Part shown: piece after piece, positions 33,313 to 42,435 of the stretch
How positions within the stretch are numbered: the stretch's first letter is position 1
How the letters are laid out: each line of letters begins with the position of its first letter
Source of the DNA: Bacteroidales bacterium
Lineage (GTDB): Bacteria; Bacteroidota; Bacteroidia; Bacteroidales; VadinHA17
Reading direction: 5' to 3'
Assembly (NCBI GenBank): GCA_025358455.1
Contig: JANYJP010000062.1
Location: forward strand, 1 to 64,000
Length of the DNA: 64,000 bases
Position numbers and translations under genes: made by a program
The notes under the pieces: generated by a model
Seen by the model: the letters and a program-made list of their open reading frames with translations, nothing else
Database searches by the model: none
What the model was told of the DNA's origin: nothing

Positions 33313-34341
33313 ATGAAATTTAACCAATTAGGAAAAACAGGGGTTCTGGTTTCGGAATTGTGTTTAGGAGCAATGACTTTTGGAGGAAAGGGTTATTGGG
33401 AATCCATAGGGAAACTGCCTGAAGATGAAGTTACACTCTTAATTAAAACAGCACTTGAGAAAGGCATCAATTTTATCGACACAGCAAATGCTTATTCTGA
33501 AGGATTATCTGAGATATTATTAGGTAAAGCATTAAGGAATCTTGGCATTTCCAGACAAACAGTGGTTATTGCAACCAAGGTGCGATTACGAATGGGAGCA
33601 GGGGCAAATCAGGTTGGCCTTTCAAGACTTCATATCAGCGATTCAGTTAATGATAGTCTGCAGCGTCTGAATGTATCGCATATTGACCTTCTTTATCTTC
33701 ACGGTGTTGATCCACTGACTCCCCTTGAAGAAACTATGCGCGGTCTTGAAGATGTTGTAAGGTCGGGAAAAGTAAGGTATATAGGCATAAGCAACCACCC
33801 GGCCTGGATGGTTATGAAAGCAAACAGCCTTGCTGAAAAGAAGGGTTGGACAAAATTTGTTGCATCACAGAATTATTACAGCATAGCCAGCCGCGATGTT
33901 GAACGCGAAATTGTACCCATGGCTCTTAGCGAAGGCGTTGGAATAATGCCATGGAGTCCGCTGGCCGGGGGATTCTTATCCGGTAAATTTAAAAGAGACA
34001 AAGAAATTGCCGGGGACAGCCGACGGGATACATTTGACTTTCCGCCAATTAACAAGGCGAAAGCTTTTGATATAATTAATGTTATGGCTAAAATCGCTGA
34101 AAATCGCAATGTTACAGTTGCAAGAGTTGCATTGGCATGGTTATTAACCAAACCGGGAGTTACAAGTATAATTATCGGAGCAAAAAAGCAGGATCAGTTG
34201 CTTGATAATATGGAATGTACCAACTTACAGCTTTCGCATGAGGAACTTGCAGAATTGGAAACGATCAGCTGCCTTGTGCCCGAATATCCGGCATGGATGG
34301 TAAACCGACAGTTGAACGGAAGATTTCCGGAACAGACTTAA
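33313..34341 (+). CDS. Aldo/keto reductase
   Basis: LGKTGVLVSELCLGAMTFGG, FIDTANAYSEGLSEILLGKAL, IDLLYLHGVD, GISNHPAW. Confidence 0.96.
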   Translation: MKFNQLGKTGVLVSELCLGAMTFGGKGYWESIGKLPEDEVTLLIKTALEKGINFIDTANAYSEGLSEILLGKALRNLGISRQTVVIATKVRLRMGAGANQVGLSRLHISDSVNDSLQRLNVSHIDLLYLHGVDPLTPLEETMRGLEDVVRSGKVRYIGISNHPAWMVMKANSLAEKKGWTKFVASQNYYSIASRDVEREIVPMALSEGVGIMPWSPLAGGFLSGKFKRDKEIAGDSRRDTFDFPPINKAKAFDIINVMAKIAENRNVTVARVALAWLLTKPGVTSIIIGAKKQDQLLDNMECTNLQLSHEELAELETISCLVPEYPAWMVNRQLNGRFPEQT

Positions 34342-34353
34342 GTAGGTGAAGCC

Positions 34354-34575
34354 TCAGACTCTTTTAATAACTGAAATATATAAGTCCTCAACTTTTTTCC
34401 TTGCCCATGGTGTTTTGCGTAAAAATTTAAGGCTCGATTGTATGCTCGGATTATTTGTGAAGCATTTTATAATTATATGAGTACCCAGTTGTTCCCATCC
34501 GTAATAATTAACCAGGAAAGTAACTATAAATTCAAGTGTTTTCCCATGTAACGGGTCATTGCCTGATTGTGCCAT
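34354..34575 (-). CDS. VF530-family (DUF2132) small DNA-binding protein
   Basis: [61 protein letters not shown]. Confidence 0.93.
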   Translation of the reverse strand: MAQSGNDPLHGKTLEFIVTFLVNYYGWEQLGTHIIIKCFTNNPSIQSSLKFLRKTPWARKKVEDLYISVIKRV

Positions 34576-34582
34576 AATGATT

Positions 34583-35725
34583 CTACCTGTGAATCTCCTT
34601 AATCGTTATCCCAAGTTCCCGTTCAATATCTCTGAGTGCGCCCTGTTCTTTGGTAGTAATCATCGTAAGTGAAAATCCTTTATTACCGGCCCTTCCGGTA
34701 CGCCCGCTGCGATGGGTATAATACTCGGTTTTTTCAGGAAGCTGATAATGAACTACAAACGCAAGCTCTTTGACATCAATTCCTCTGGCAGCCAGGTCTG
34801 TGGCAACTAATATCTGAAGTTTTCCGTTTTTAAATGCCCGCATTACCTTATCGCGCTCTTTCTGCAACATATCACCATGCAGGGCATCAGCATTTATCTT
34901 TTTGGCCAGCAGTCTTTTGGTTACAGTCTGAGCCTCTGCCTTGGTTCTGCAGAAGACAAGACCCCGGTCAGCGCCCTGAGTTTTTAAAAACTGAAATAAG
35001 ATATCAGGTTTTTCATCCTTTGCGCAGATCAGGAATTTATGTTCAATATCCTTGTTAACAATATCATTCTTGTTTACCTCAATCTTCATTGCATTTGATG
35101 ACATATAACTTGCAATTATCGTTTTGATTTCCTGAGGCATTGTGGCAGAAAACAACCATGTATGACGTTTACCAGCCGTAAACTTAAGAATCGAATCAAG
35201 TTCTTTTTTAAACCCCATGCTCAGCATTTCGTCAGCCTCGTCAAGAACAAGAGTTTTGATATGGGAAAGATCAATTGCTTTACGTTCAAGCAGATCTACG
35301 AGTCGCCCCGGAGTGGCAACAACGATATGAGTCGGACGCCTGAGTGAACGGATCTGCTCATCGATATGTGCTCCGCCGTAGACCGACTCTATAAAGATCT
35401 TAACTGGAACGTATTTGGTAAACTTAAAAAGTTGTTTAGCTATTTGCTGTCCAAGTTCACGGGTGGGTGATAATATCAGAGCCTGAACATTTGGTTTATC
35501 GGGATTTATTGACTGCAGAATCGGCAACCCGTAGGCTGCTGTCTTTCCTGTTCCGGTTTGAGCCTGACCAATAAAATCAGTTCCTTTTTCAATTAAAAAA
35601 GGTATTGCTTTAACCTGAATTTCAGTTGGAGTTAAAATATTTATTTCCTCCAATGCTTGAATGAATTGGGTGGAAACACCTAAATCAGAGAACGTTTTCA
35701 AATTTATCGTATTAATGGGACGCAA
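34583..35725 (-). CDS. DEAD-box ATP-dependent RNA helicase (DeaD/CsdA-like core)
   Basis: [48 protein letters not shown]. Confidence 0.95.
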   Translation of the reverse strand: MRPINTINLKTFSDLGVSTQFIQALEEINILTPTEIQVKAIPFLIEKGTDFIGQAQTGTGKTAAYGLPILQSINPDKPNVQALILSPTRELGQQIAKQLFKFTKYVPVKIFIESVYGGAHIDEQIRSLRRPTHIVVATPGRLVDLLERKAIDLSHIKTLVLDEADEMLSMGFKKELDSILKFTAGKRHTWLFSATMPQEIKTIIASYMSSNAMKIEVNKNDIVNKDIEHKFLICAKDEKPDILFQFLKTQGADRGLVFCRTKAEAQTVTKRLLAKKINADALHGDMLQKERDKVMRAFKNGKLQILVATDLAARGIDVKELAFVVHYQLPEKTEYYTHRSGRTGRAGNKGFSLTMITTKEQGALRDIERELGITIKEIHR

Positions 35726-35916
35726 ATATATACTAAAAACCGGCTTAAAGCTATTTAAGGCAATGTTTCAAGTTACATGTCTGGTGGCAAATGAAATTAA
35801 AACCTACAGATTCCGATATTATTTTAATTAATAATAGAGGGCGATAACCATTTATTACATTAAACTATTATTTTTGACTGGCAAACTGGCAGAAAAAACC
35901 AGATTACCTGAGAAAT

Positions 35917-36999
35917 ATGAAAGGAACAATTTATAGCGTGATAACCGGAACAGGAAGTTACATCCCTACGAGACATATAAGGAATGTGGATTTTCTTGAA
36001 AACGAGTTTTATGATTTAGACGGGAATAAGCTCGAAAAACCCAACCAGGAAATAATTGATAAGTTTTTTGAAATAACAACTATTGAAGAAAGACGGTATG
36101 TTACTGACAATCTTGTAACATCTGATATTGCATTCCATGCAGCCGCTGAAGCTATAAACTCTTCAAAAATTGATAAAGAAGAACTGGATTACATTATTGT
36201 TGCGCATAATTTTGGCGATGTAAAAAATGACAATAACCGTAAAGATATTGTTCCCAGTTTAGCCGCGAGGGTAAAACATAAACTGGGAATAAAGAATCCT
36301 GATACTGTTGCTTATGATATTCTTTTTGGTTGTCCTGGCTGGTTACAGGCCTCAATTCAGGCTGATTATTTTATTAAATCAGGTGAGGCATCTAAAATTC
36401 TTGTAATCGGGGCTGATATATTATCAAGGGTTTCCGATCCGAGTGACAGAGACAGCATGCTATATGCCGACGGAGCCGGTGCCGCTGTTTTTGAAGCCAG
36501 GATAAGTGAAGATCCTATCGGAATTATTGCACATAAAACACGGTCTGATACCCTGTTGTATTCTAAAATGTTATATATGGGCAAATCATTCAAGCCTGGT
36601 GATGATAAGAATGATGATATCTATTTAAAAATGAACGGGAGGAAGCTTTATCAGTATGCAATCGAAAACGTACCTAAAACAATTAAGGAATGTCTCGATA
36701 AAAGCAATACTCATCTCAGTGACATTAAAAAAGCGCTGATCCACCAGGCTAACGGAAAGATGGATGATGCAATACTAAAAAGACTTTTTACTCTTTATGA
36801 TATTGCCGAGTTACCGGATAACATAATGCCTATGACAATCGGATGGCTGGGTAACTCTTCCGTTGCAACTATCCCGACTTTACTTGACCTTATATTAAAA
36901 AATAACCTGCAACCGCACGAAATAAACAAAGGCGATACACTTATCATGGCTTCCGTCGGAGCAGGAATGAATATCAATGCTTTGATATATAAGGTGTAA
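35917..36999 (+). CDS. 3-oxoacyl-ACP synthase III (FabH-like)
   Basis: ITGTGSYIPTRHIRN, AYDILFGCPGWLQA (active Cys), ALIHQANGKMDDAI, MTIGWLGNSSVATIPTLL. Confidence 0.93.
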   Translation: MKGTIYSVITGTGSYIPTRHIRNVDFLENEFYDLDGNKLEKPNQEIIDKFFEITTIEERRYVTDNLVTSDIAFHAAAEAINSSKIDKEELDYIIVAHNFGDVKNDNNRKDIVPSLAARVKHKLGIKNPDTVAYDILFGCPGWLQASIQADYFIKSGEASKILVIGADILSRVSDPSDRDSMLYADGAGAAVFEARISEDPIGIIAHKTRSDTLLYSKMLYMGKSFKPGDDKNDDIYLKMNGRKLYQYAIENVPKTIKECLDKSNTHLSDIKKALIHQANGKMDDAILKRLFTLYDIAELPDNIMPMTIGWLGNSSVATIPTLLDLILKNNLQPHEINKGDTLIMASVGAGMNINALIYKV

Positions 37000-37032
37000 C
37001 AAACTGAATGCGGGCCTGTTTTTATTTTTTAA

Positions 37033-37070
37033 ATGCACCGCGCACAACGCACAGCACAAAACGCAGCCAT
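37033..37070. repeat. Short degenerate cgcaca-type repeat tract
   Basis: gcaccgcgcacaacgcacagcacaaaacgcag. Confidence 0.6.
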
Positions 37071-37309
37071 TCAACCCCCGTTCTCAAAAGATTTTATTGA
37101 CTTTAATAAGTTTATTTATTAAATTTGATTGTATTTTGTTTAATATTGTGAACTTGTTGCAGTACAATTCTTTTTTTTAAAATTTGTTGAACGTGATTTC
37201 GTCATCATGGGATGCTATCCCCTGATATCAACACTCAACATTAAATAGCAGATTATAAAGAAGTTACGTTTTGCACAAGGTTATATTAGCATTAAACTTA
37301 TCCATTTGA

Positions 37310-38050
37310 ATGAATGAGTTTAGGTTAGATAAAGACTACATGAAAGGTGATTTCGGACCCTATGTTTGGATCATTCAGGAGTGGCTATGTCTTCACGGTA
37401 TCAATATCGTGATTGACGGATCATTTGGTCCGGCCACGGAAGCCGCCGTTAAAAAATTTCAACTCATAAATATTTTGAAATCAACCGGAGCTGTTGAGGG
37501 TGTTACTTTTGGCAAACTCATTGAACCATTGATAAGTGCTCTGAAACCAATTCCTGTAAACGGACAGTCATTGCGTGAGCTCATTGTTGCATATGCTCAA
37601 CAGCATTTAAAGCAGCACCCAATGCAGATTGGGAGCCGGAACATGGGTCCATGGATCCGGTATTATATGGAAGGCTATAAAGGATCCAAACTGTCGTGGA
37701 GCGCCTGTTTTGTAAGCAGCCTTGTTAAACAGGCCTCTTTGAGTCTTGGGATTGAGCCTCCCCTTAAAACTTCTTATCACCATTCTGAATTAGCCAATAA
37801 TGCTAAAAAAAGCGGTTTGTTTTTATCTGAAAGAGCCGTACTGGCCGACAAATCCAAACTAAGATCAGGATTTATCTTTTTGAGCCGTGAATTTCCAGGA
37901 TACTGGACGCATTCCGGAATTGTGATTGAAATTGACGATGAGATAATTCTAACTATTGAAGCAAACACAAATGATGAGGGAAGTGTGGAAGGTTATGAAG
38001 TTTGTCAGAGAATCAGAAATTATGATAGCAAGGATTTTATAATAGTCTGA
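37310..38050 (+). CDS. Peptidoglycan-binding (PG_binding_1) protein with papain-fold (CHAP / NlpC-P60 / DUF2272-like) hydrolase domain; no signal peptide seen
   Basis: KGDFGPYVWIIQEWLCLHGINIVIDGSFGPATEAAVKKFQ; LSWSACFVSSLVKQA (candidate nucleophile Cys); YWTHSGIVIEID (candidate His); EANTN. Confidence 0.82.
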   Translation: MNEFRLDKDYMKGDFGPYVWIIQEWLCLHGINIVIDGSFGPATEAAVKKFQLINILKSTGAVEGVTFGKLIEPLISALKPIPVNGQSLRELIVAYAQQHLKQHPMQIGSRNMGPWIRYYMEGYKGSKLSWSACFVSSLVKQASLSLGIEPPLKTSYHHSELANNAKKSGLFLSERAVLADKSKLRSGFIFLSREFPGYWTHSGIVIEIDDEIILTIEANTNDEGSVEGYEVCQRIRNYDSKDFIIV

Positions 38051-38232
38051 TATATAGGTATTTTGCAAAATTTTGTTTTATAGTTTTTAAATTATCCGGA
38101 ACAAGTGAAAGGGGTATAATAGTCGCTGATGTTATATAAGTTCCGGTGTGCATTTTGTGTCTGTGGCTTTATATTATAATCTGATAATGAGATAATTATA
38201 ATGTTCTGCATTTATTAACTAAATCCATTCTT

Positions 38233-39084
38233 ATGAAGAAACAGGCTTTATTAGTAGGTATTAATAATTATCAGGGTGTCTTTAATCTGCAGGGCTGCAT
38301 TAACGATGTAACCAATGTCAGAAATATTCTTAAAACCTATTTCGGTTTTACAAACAAAGATATCAGGGTTTTAATTGATGAACGGGCGACTAAAACTAAT
38401 ATCCTCACAAGGTTGGGGAAAATGGTAAAGGAGGCCAAAAAAGGAGATTTTCTTGTCTTTCATTTCTCAGGTCACGGATCAAGTATCCGCGACAGACACA
38501 ATGATGAATTATCTGATCATATGGATGAACTCATTTGTCCTTTCGATATGAACTGGGATAATGGTTTCATTACTGACGATATGTTGAAAGAGATCCTTAT
38601 ACAGCTTAAAAAAGGTGTTAATATGGAGATAATTCTTGACAGTTGTCACTCCGGCACAGGAACAAGAGATTTTATACCAGGTTCTATGGAAGGTGATTTA
38701 ATTACCCGATGTGTGAATAACCGTTTCCTTCGTCCTCCTGTCGACATCGAGTGCAGATCAGATGGCGATGAGGATAAATTAAGTCCGGCAAAAACATTCC
38801 GGACTGACAGTGAGATAGTACTCAACCATATTTTATGGGCTGCATGCAAAGATAACCAGACATCTGCCGATGCCTTAATTGATGGACAATATAACGGAGC
38901 ATTCAGCTATTATTTCTGTAAGCATATAAGGGAAAACGCAGGTGAAATCACCCGTGAAGACCTTCATACCCGGATCAAAAATTCACTGAAATACAACAAT
39001 TTCTCTCAGGTTCCTCAGCTGGAATGCCGTAACGATCTGAAATCAGAAAATATATTTAAACATGAAGCGGTCTATGATCGCTGA
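38233..39084 (+). CDS. Caspase-family (C14) / type I metacaspase-like cysteine protease
   Basis: ALLVGINNYQGVFNLQGCINDVTNVRNILKTYFGF, FLVFHFSGHGS (His), MEIILDSCHSGTG (Cys). Confidence 0.95.
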   Translation: MKKQALLVGINNYQGVFNLQGCINDVTNVRNILKTYFGFTNKDIRVLIDERATKTNILTRLGKMVKEAKKGDFLVFHFSGHGSSIRDRHNDELSDHMDELICPFDMNWDNGFITDDMLKEILIQLKKGVNMEIILDSCHSGTGTRDFIPGSMEGDLITRCVNNRFLRPPVDIECRSDGDEDKLSPAKTFRTDSEIVLNHILWAACKDNQTSADALIDGQYNGAFSYYFCKHIRENAGEITREDLHTRIKNSLKYNNFSQVPQLECRNDLKSENIFKHEAVYDR

Positions 39085-39154
39085 GGTTTGTATATCTGTC
39101 TTTTAAACTCTGTTCAGTCATAAATAATATGAAATAAAACCAAAATCATCTATT

Positions 39155-39352
39155 ATGTACTACCTGGTAATTAAAAATCTGGGAATTGAAAAATGTATTA
39201 ATGTAAACGAAGAAGATATTTACATTAATAACAATTCCTACAATTGTCAGCAGTCCTTTCCGCTCATAAAAAAAGTGTTTGTAAGGAAGATAAAAATCAA
39301 CTGCACCGGATTTCCCGAAAGCGTTTTAAACGCTAAAATTTACAAAGACTGA
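39155..39352 (+). CDS. Small 65-aa protein of unknown function
   Basis: MYYLVIKNLGIEKCINVNEEDIYINNNSYNCQQSFPLIKKVFVRKIKINCTGFPESVLNAKIYKD; same strand, in the gap between the caspase and lipoprotein genes. Confidence 0.5.
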   Translation: MYYLVIKNLGIEKCINVNEEDIYINNNSYNCQQSFPLIKKVFVRKIKINCTGFPESVLNAKIYKD

Positions 39353-39434
39353 AAGCGCTTTTTAAACTCAGACCTGAAATTTAATCTTGCTGAGCTCATT
39401 TTGAATACAATAGAAACATAAACAGAAAAATTTT

Positions 39435-40745
39435 ATGGGAACACGTTTTATTATTTTAATATTCTTATCAGGCATAGTGTTTACTATGGGATGTACTACT
39501 CTCAGACGTTATAGTTCTCTTGCTGTGCCAGAGACAAATAACTCAATTGCCGATATTGATCTATTCGGATTAGACCTTTCAGTGCCGGAACCCGGAATGA
39601 ACATTAAAAGCCTTTGGGATCTGAGCGCTGACGCGCAGTCACAGTTCATTAAAATATTGAATACCAGATACTCTGATAATGAAGAATTCCTTAACACTTT
39701 TAATATTTCCTATATGAATGAAGTGAATAAAGTTTCAATTGACAACTACACAAACAGAGACCTCCGGCTTGTATTTTCAGTCAGTAAAAAACGGAAATTC
39801 TTAAACGATAAAGGCGTTTCAGGTATAAATATTTCTCCGGCAGACCGGTTGGAATACCTTAGGATTTCTCTGAAGATCCCGGATGATTCGGTGCTCAGTT
39901 TTAAAAGCTGGAAAATGTTCGCTACCGAATATGGATCGGTTGATATAGGTGATGTGAGTTTCAGCAAAACTCTGCAGCTTAATACAGCAGGATCTTTATC
40001 AATTGATAAAGGAAAGACCGGAGGTGATATGTCAACCAGCGGAACTGCCTTGTTAAGCCGGAAGGAAGATCAGTCAGTAAAATACCGGTACCTGCTGCTT
40101 AACGGCAGAATAAATAGCCGGAAAATAGAGATGGAGGAGGAGGGAACCAGGGAAATTGACCTGACCGGTAATATTATTGCTGACGTTACTCTTGCTTTTA
40201 ATGCATTTCCTGAGACACTTACCATGTTAACAGGTTTGTTGAACAGTACTGGTCAGTTTAATGACCCTGAAAGGATAATGATAGATTATCAGGTAGTAAA
40301 TGTTCCCGGAATGAGAGAAATAAAAGACACAGTAAAAGCAGATCTTCAGATGGATTATGTTTACCGGAATGTTGTTCATGGAAGCAAGACCTTTCCCGAG
40401 TGGGATGATCGCGTTAAGTATTACACAGGTACTGTAAAGAAAACAATACCGCTTTTTACCGCTGGTGACTATGTGCCTGATTTATATTGCATTGGCTTGA
40501 ATGAAAACAGGAGGGAATTGTTGAAAGTTAAGGCGCCAAATAATTTTGTTTATGAATTGAAATTCAGATCTCATGTAGAGGCATCAGCTTTTTATTCATG
40601 GCTGATTCAATATTTCAGCAATAATGAAAATCAGGAAACTGGTCTTAAAATAGGAGGGCAACAACTGATTTTTAAAGATGAAAATTTAACATTCGGACAG
40701 ATTAAGGGGAACTCCCGTTTCGGAGTTCTGCCATATTATAAATAA
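39435..40745 (+). CDS. Lipoprotein of unknown function (436 aa)
   Basis: Signal sequence and lipobox FTMGC; no recognised domain; 16-bp gap to the next gene. Confidence 0.85.
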   Translation: MGTRFIILIFLSGIVFTMGCTTLRRYSSLAVPETNNSIADIDLFGLDLSVPEPGMNIKSLWDLSADAQSQFIKILNTRYSDNEEFLNTFNISYMNEVNKVSIDNYTNRDLRLVFSVSKKRKFLNDKGVSGINISPADRLEYLRISLKIPDDSVLSFKSWKMFATEYGSVDIGDVSFSKTLQLNTAGSLSIDKGKTGGDMSTSGTALLSRKEDQSVKYRYLLLNGRINSRKIEMEEEGTREIDLTGNIIADVTLAFNAFPETLTMLTGLLNSTGQFNDPERIMIDYQVVNVPGMREIKDTVKADLQMDYVYRNVVHGSKTFPEWDDRVKYYTGTVKKTIPLFTAGDYVPDLYCIGLNENRRELLKVKAPNNFVYELKFRSHVEASAFYSWLIQYFSNNENQETGLKIGGQQLIFKDENLTFGQIKGNSRFGVLPYYK

Positions 40746-40760
40746 CTAAAATCATAAAAA

Positions 40761-41297
40761 ATGGAAAACAATGCACCTTTAGAAATTCCTGATACTGCAA
40801 AGATCATGAATGCGAATTATATTATTTCAGATAACCTTCAGGGTTTAATGGATGAAACCGGGGAGGAATTCAGAAGACTCAGGTTAAAACTAAATATCAC
40901 CTATTGGATCATAATAAGTCTGGCTATAGTAATGTTTGTTTTAGGAATAGTACTCCTGCTGGTTCCTCTTATAGCCGCTTTTAATCAAGAAATAGATAAG
41001 CTTCAGTCAATCATTTCAGCCGGTTTTGGACTTGCTGATCTGGCTGCTCTTTTCCTTTATGGACCTATTGAAAAAATTCATAAAAATATGGGCGATATGA
41101 GCCAGATATTTTTAGCACTTAACAGTTACCGATCGCAGGTTGATCTGCGGCTTATGGAAATGGATGTTACCAACAACCGTTCGTCTATTGGTAGTGCGGC
41201 TGACAAAATTAATTCAGCAGCTGAGACAAGTATAAAACTTATTCAGGATTATTTTGAGGCTACAGAAACCCCGAAACAGGTAGTTTTACACAATTAG
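40761..41297 (+). CDS. Two-TM membrane protein of unknown function (resembles TRADD-N-associated 2-TM proteins)
   Basis: Pre-TM helix GEEFRRLRLKLNITYW, TM1 IIISLAIVMFVLGIVLLLVPL, TM2 IISAGFGLADLAALFLYG, then a long helical tail. Confidence 0.8.
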   Translation: MENNAPLEIPDTAKIMNANYIISDNLQGLMDETGEEFRRLRLKLNITYWIIISLAIVMFVLGIVLLLVPLIAAFNQEIDKLQSIISAGFGLADLAALFLYGPIEKIHKNMGDMSQIFLALNSYRSQVDLRLMEMDVTNNRSSIGSAADKINSAAETSIKLIQDYFEATETPKQVVLHN

Positions 41298-41369
41298 AGA
41301 CTCAATACTTTTTTAAAATATTGAAGTATAACATCGTCAAAGGCAGGTCTGTCATAATCTTATTATCTT

Positions 41370-41387
41370 TATGAAATTCACTTCATA
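41370..41387. promoter_or_regulatory. Dyad operator candidate upstream of the ECF transporter
   Basis: TATGAA-ATTCAC-TTCATA: 6-bp perfect half-sites, ~10 bp before the ATG at 41397. Confidence 0.45.
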
Positions 41388-41396
41388 CTATAATTT

Positions 41397-42071
41397 ATGC
41401 ACATTCCTGACGGCTATTTAAGCCCGCAAACATATGTTCCACTATATGGAGTATTCATCGTTTCAGCTGCTGCAGCCGTAAAAAAAATCGAAAAGAAAAT
41501 GGATAAGAAATTGATTCCTTATCTCGGCATGGCAGCAGCCTTTTCATTTCTTATCATGATGTTTAATATACCTATACCTGGCGGTACAACCGGTCATGCT
41601 GTAGGAGCGGCAATAATTGCCTTGTTATTGGGGCCATGGGTTACATTTATTGCAGTTTCGGTTGCGCTTATAATTCAGGCGTTGGTATTCGGGGATGGAG
41701 GTATAACTGCAATTGGTGCCAACTGTGTGAATATGGCCCTGGTAATACCATTTGTTTCCTGGGCGGTTTTTAAACTCATTGCCGGTAAAAGTGAATCTCC
41801 GGGGAGATTGAACATCGCTGCTTTCATGGCAGGTTACATAAGTTTAAATATTGCTGCTCTTGTAACAAGTATAGAATTAGGGATACAGCCTCTTATCGCC
41901 AGCGGTTCGGACGGGAATCCTTTGTATGCTCCTTATCCCCTCAAAGTTGCGATTCCGGCAATGGCCATTGAGCATCTGCTTCTTTTCGGAATAGTTGAGG
42001 GAATTGTAACATTCCTGGTATTCCGCTATTTCTTAAAAAATAATAAGGAGATGATAGGAGTCATTAAGTAA
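41397..42071 (+). CDS. cbiM: ECF cobalt/nickel transporter S component CbiM
   Basis: MHIPDGYLSPQTYVPLYG start; IPGGTTGHAVGAAIIALLLGPW; DGGITAIGANCVNMALV. Confidence 0.93.
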   Translation: MHIPDGYLSPQTYVPLYGVFIVSAAAAVKKIEKKMDKKLIPYLGMAAAFSFLIMMFNIPIPGGTTGHAVGAAIIALLLGPWVTFIAVSVALIIQALVFGDGGITAIGANCVNMALVIPFVSWAVFKLIAGKSESPGRLNIAAFMAGYISLNIAALVTSIELGIQPLIASGSDGNPLYAPYPLKVAIPAMAIEHLLLFGIVEGIVTFLVFRYFLKNNKEMIGVIK

Positions 42072-42093
42072 AATACTATATACCAGTAAGCTA

Positions 42094-42435
42094 ATGATTA
42101 TGCAGCCTTATAGAAAATACCTTATATTTCTTGCCATTCTGATATTATTATCTCCTCTGGGTCTCTTACTTCCGCATAGTTTTAAAGCAGGAGATGCCTG
42201 GGGAGAATGGTCAGTTAAATTGGTAAAAGAAAAAACCGGAACAGAACCATCAGGAATGAAAAAAGGTGCCGCTATATACAAGGCGCCGGTTCCGGAATAC
42301 CAGCTTGGTAAAGAAGATGGTTCACTCCCCGGGCGTTCTGTGAGCTATATTATTTCCGGACTGATTGGTACAGGCATTATATTAATCCTTACATTTGGAG
42401 CTGTTAAATTCACATCCCGTAAGAAAACAGAATGA
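42094..42435 (+). CDS. PDGLE-domain (CbiN-like) component
   Basis: Two TM segments; LILLSPLGLLLPHSFKAGDAWGEW; position between cbiM and cbiQ. Confidence 0.75.
   Translation: MIMQPYRKYLIFLAILILLSPLGLLLPHSFKAGDAWGEWSVKLVKEKTGTEPSGMKKGAAIYKAPVPEYQLGKEDGSLPGRSVSYIISGLIGTGIILILTFGAVKFTSRKKTE

Noticed and set aside
37310-41297. Assigning the caspase cassette to a known named defence system
   Set aside because: No NTPase, sensor, gasdermin, CRISPR or TPR-CHAT component present; family names alone do not justify it.
41303-41323. CAATA...TATTG hairpin after the 2-TM gene as an intrinsic terminator
   Set aside because: A/T-only stem with no stable GC core or T-run; weak.
41298-41396. Cobalamin riboswitch upstream of cbiM
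   Set aside because: Gap is only ~100 nt and no B12-box-like sequence was recognised; a dyad is the better candidate.
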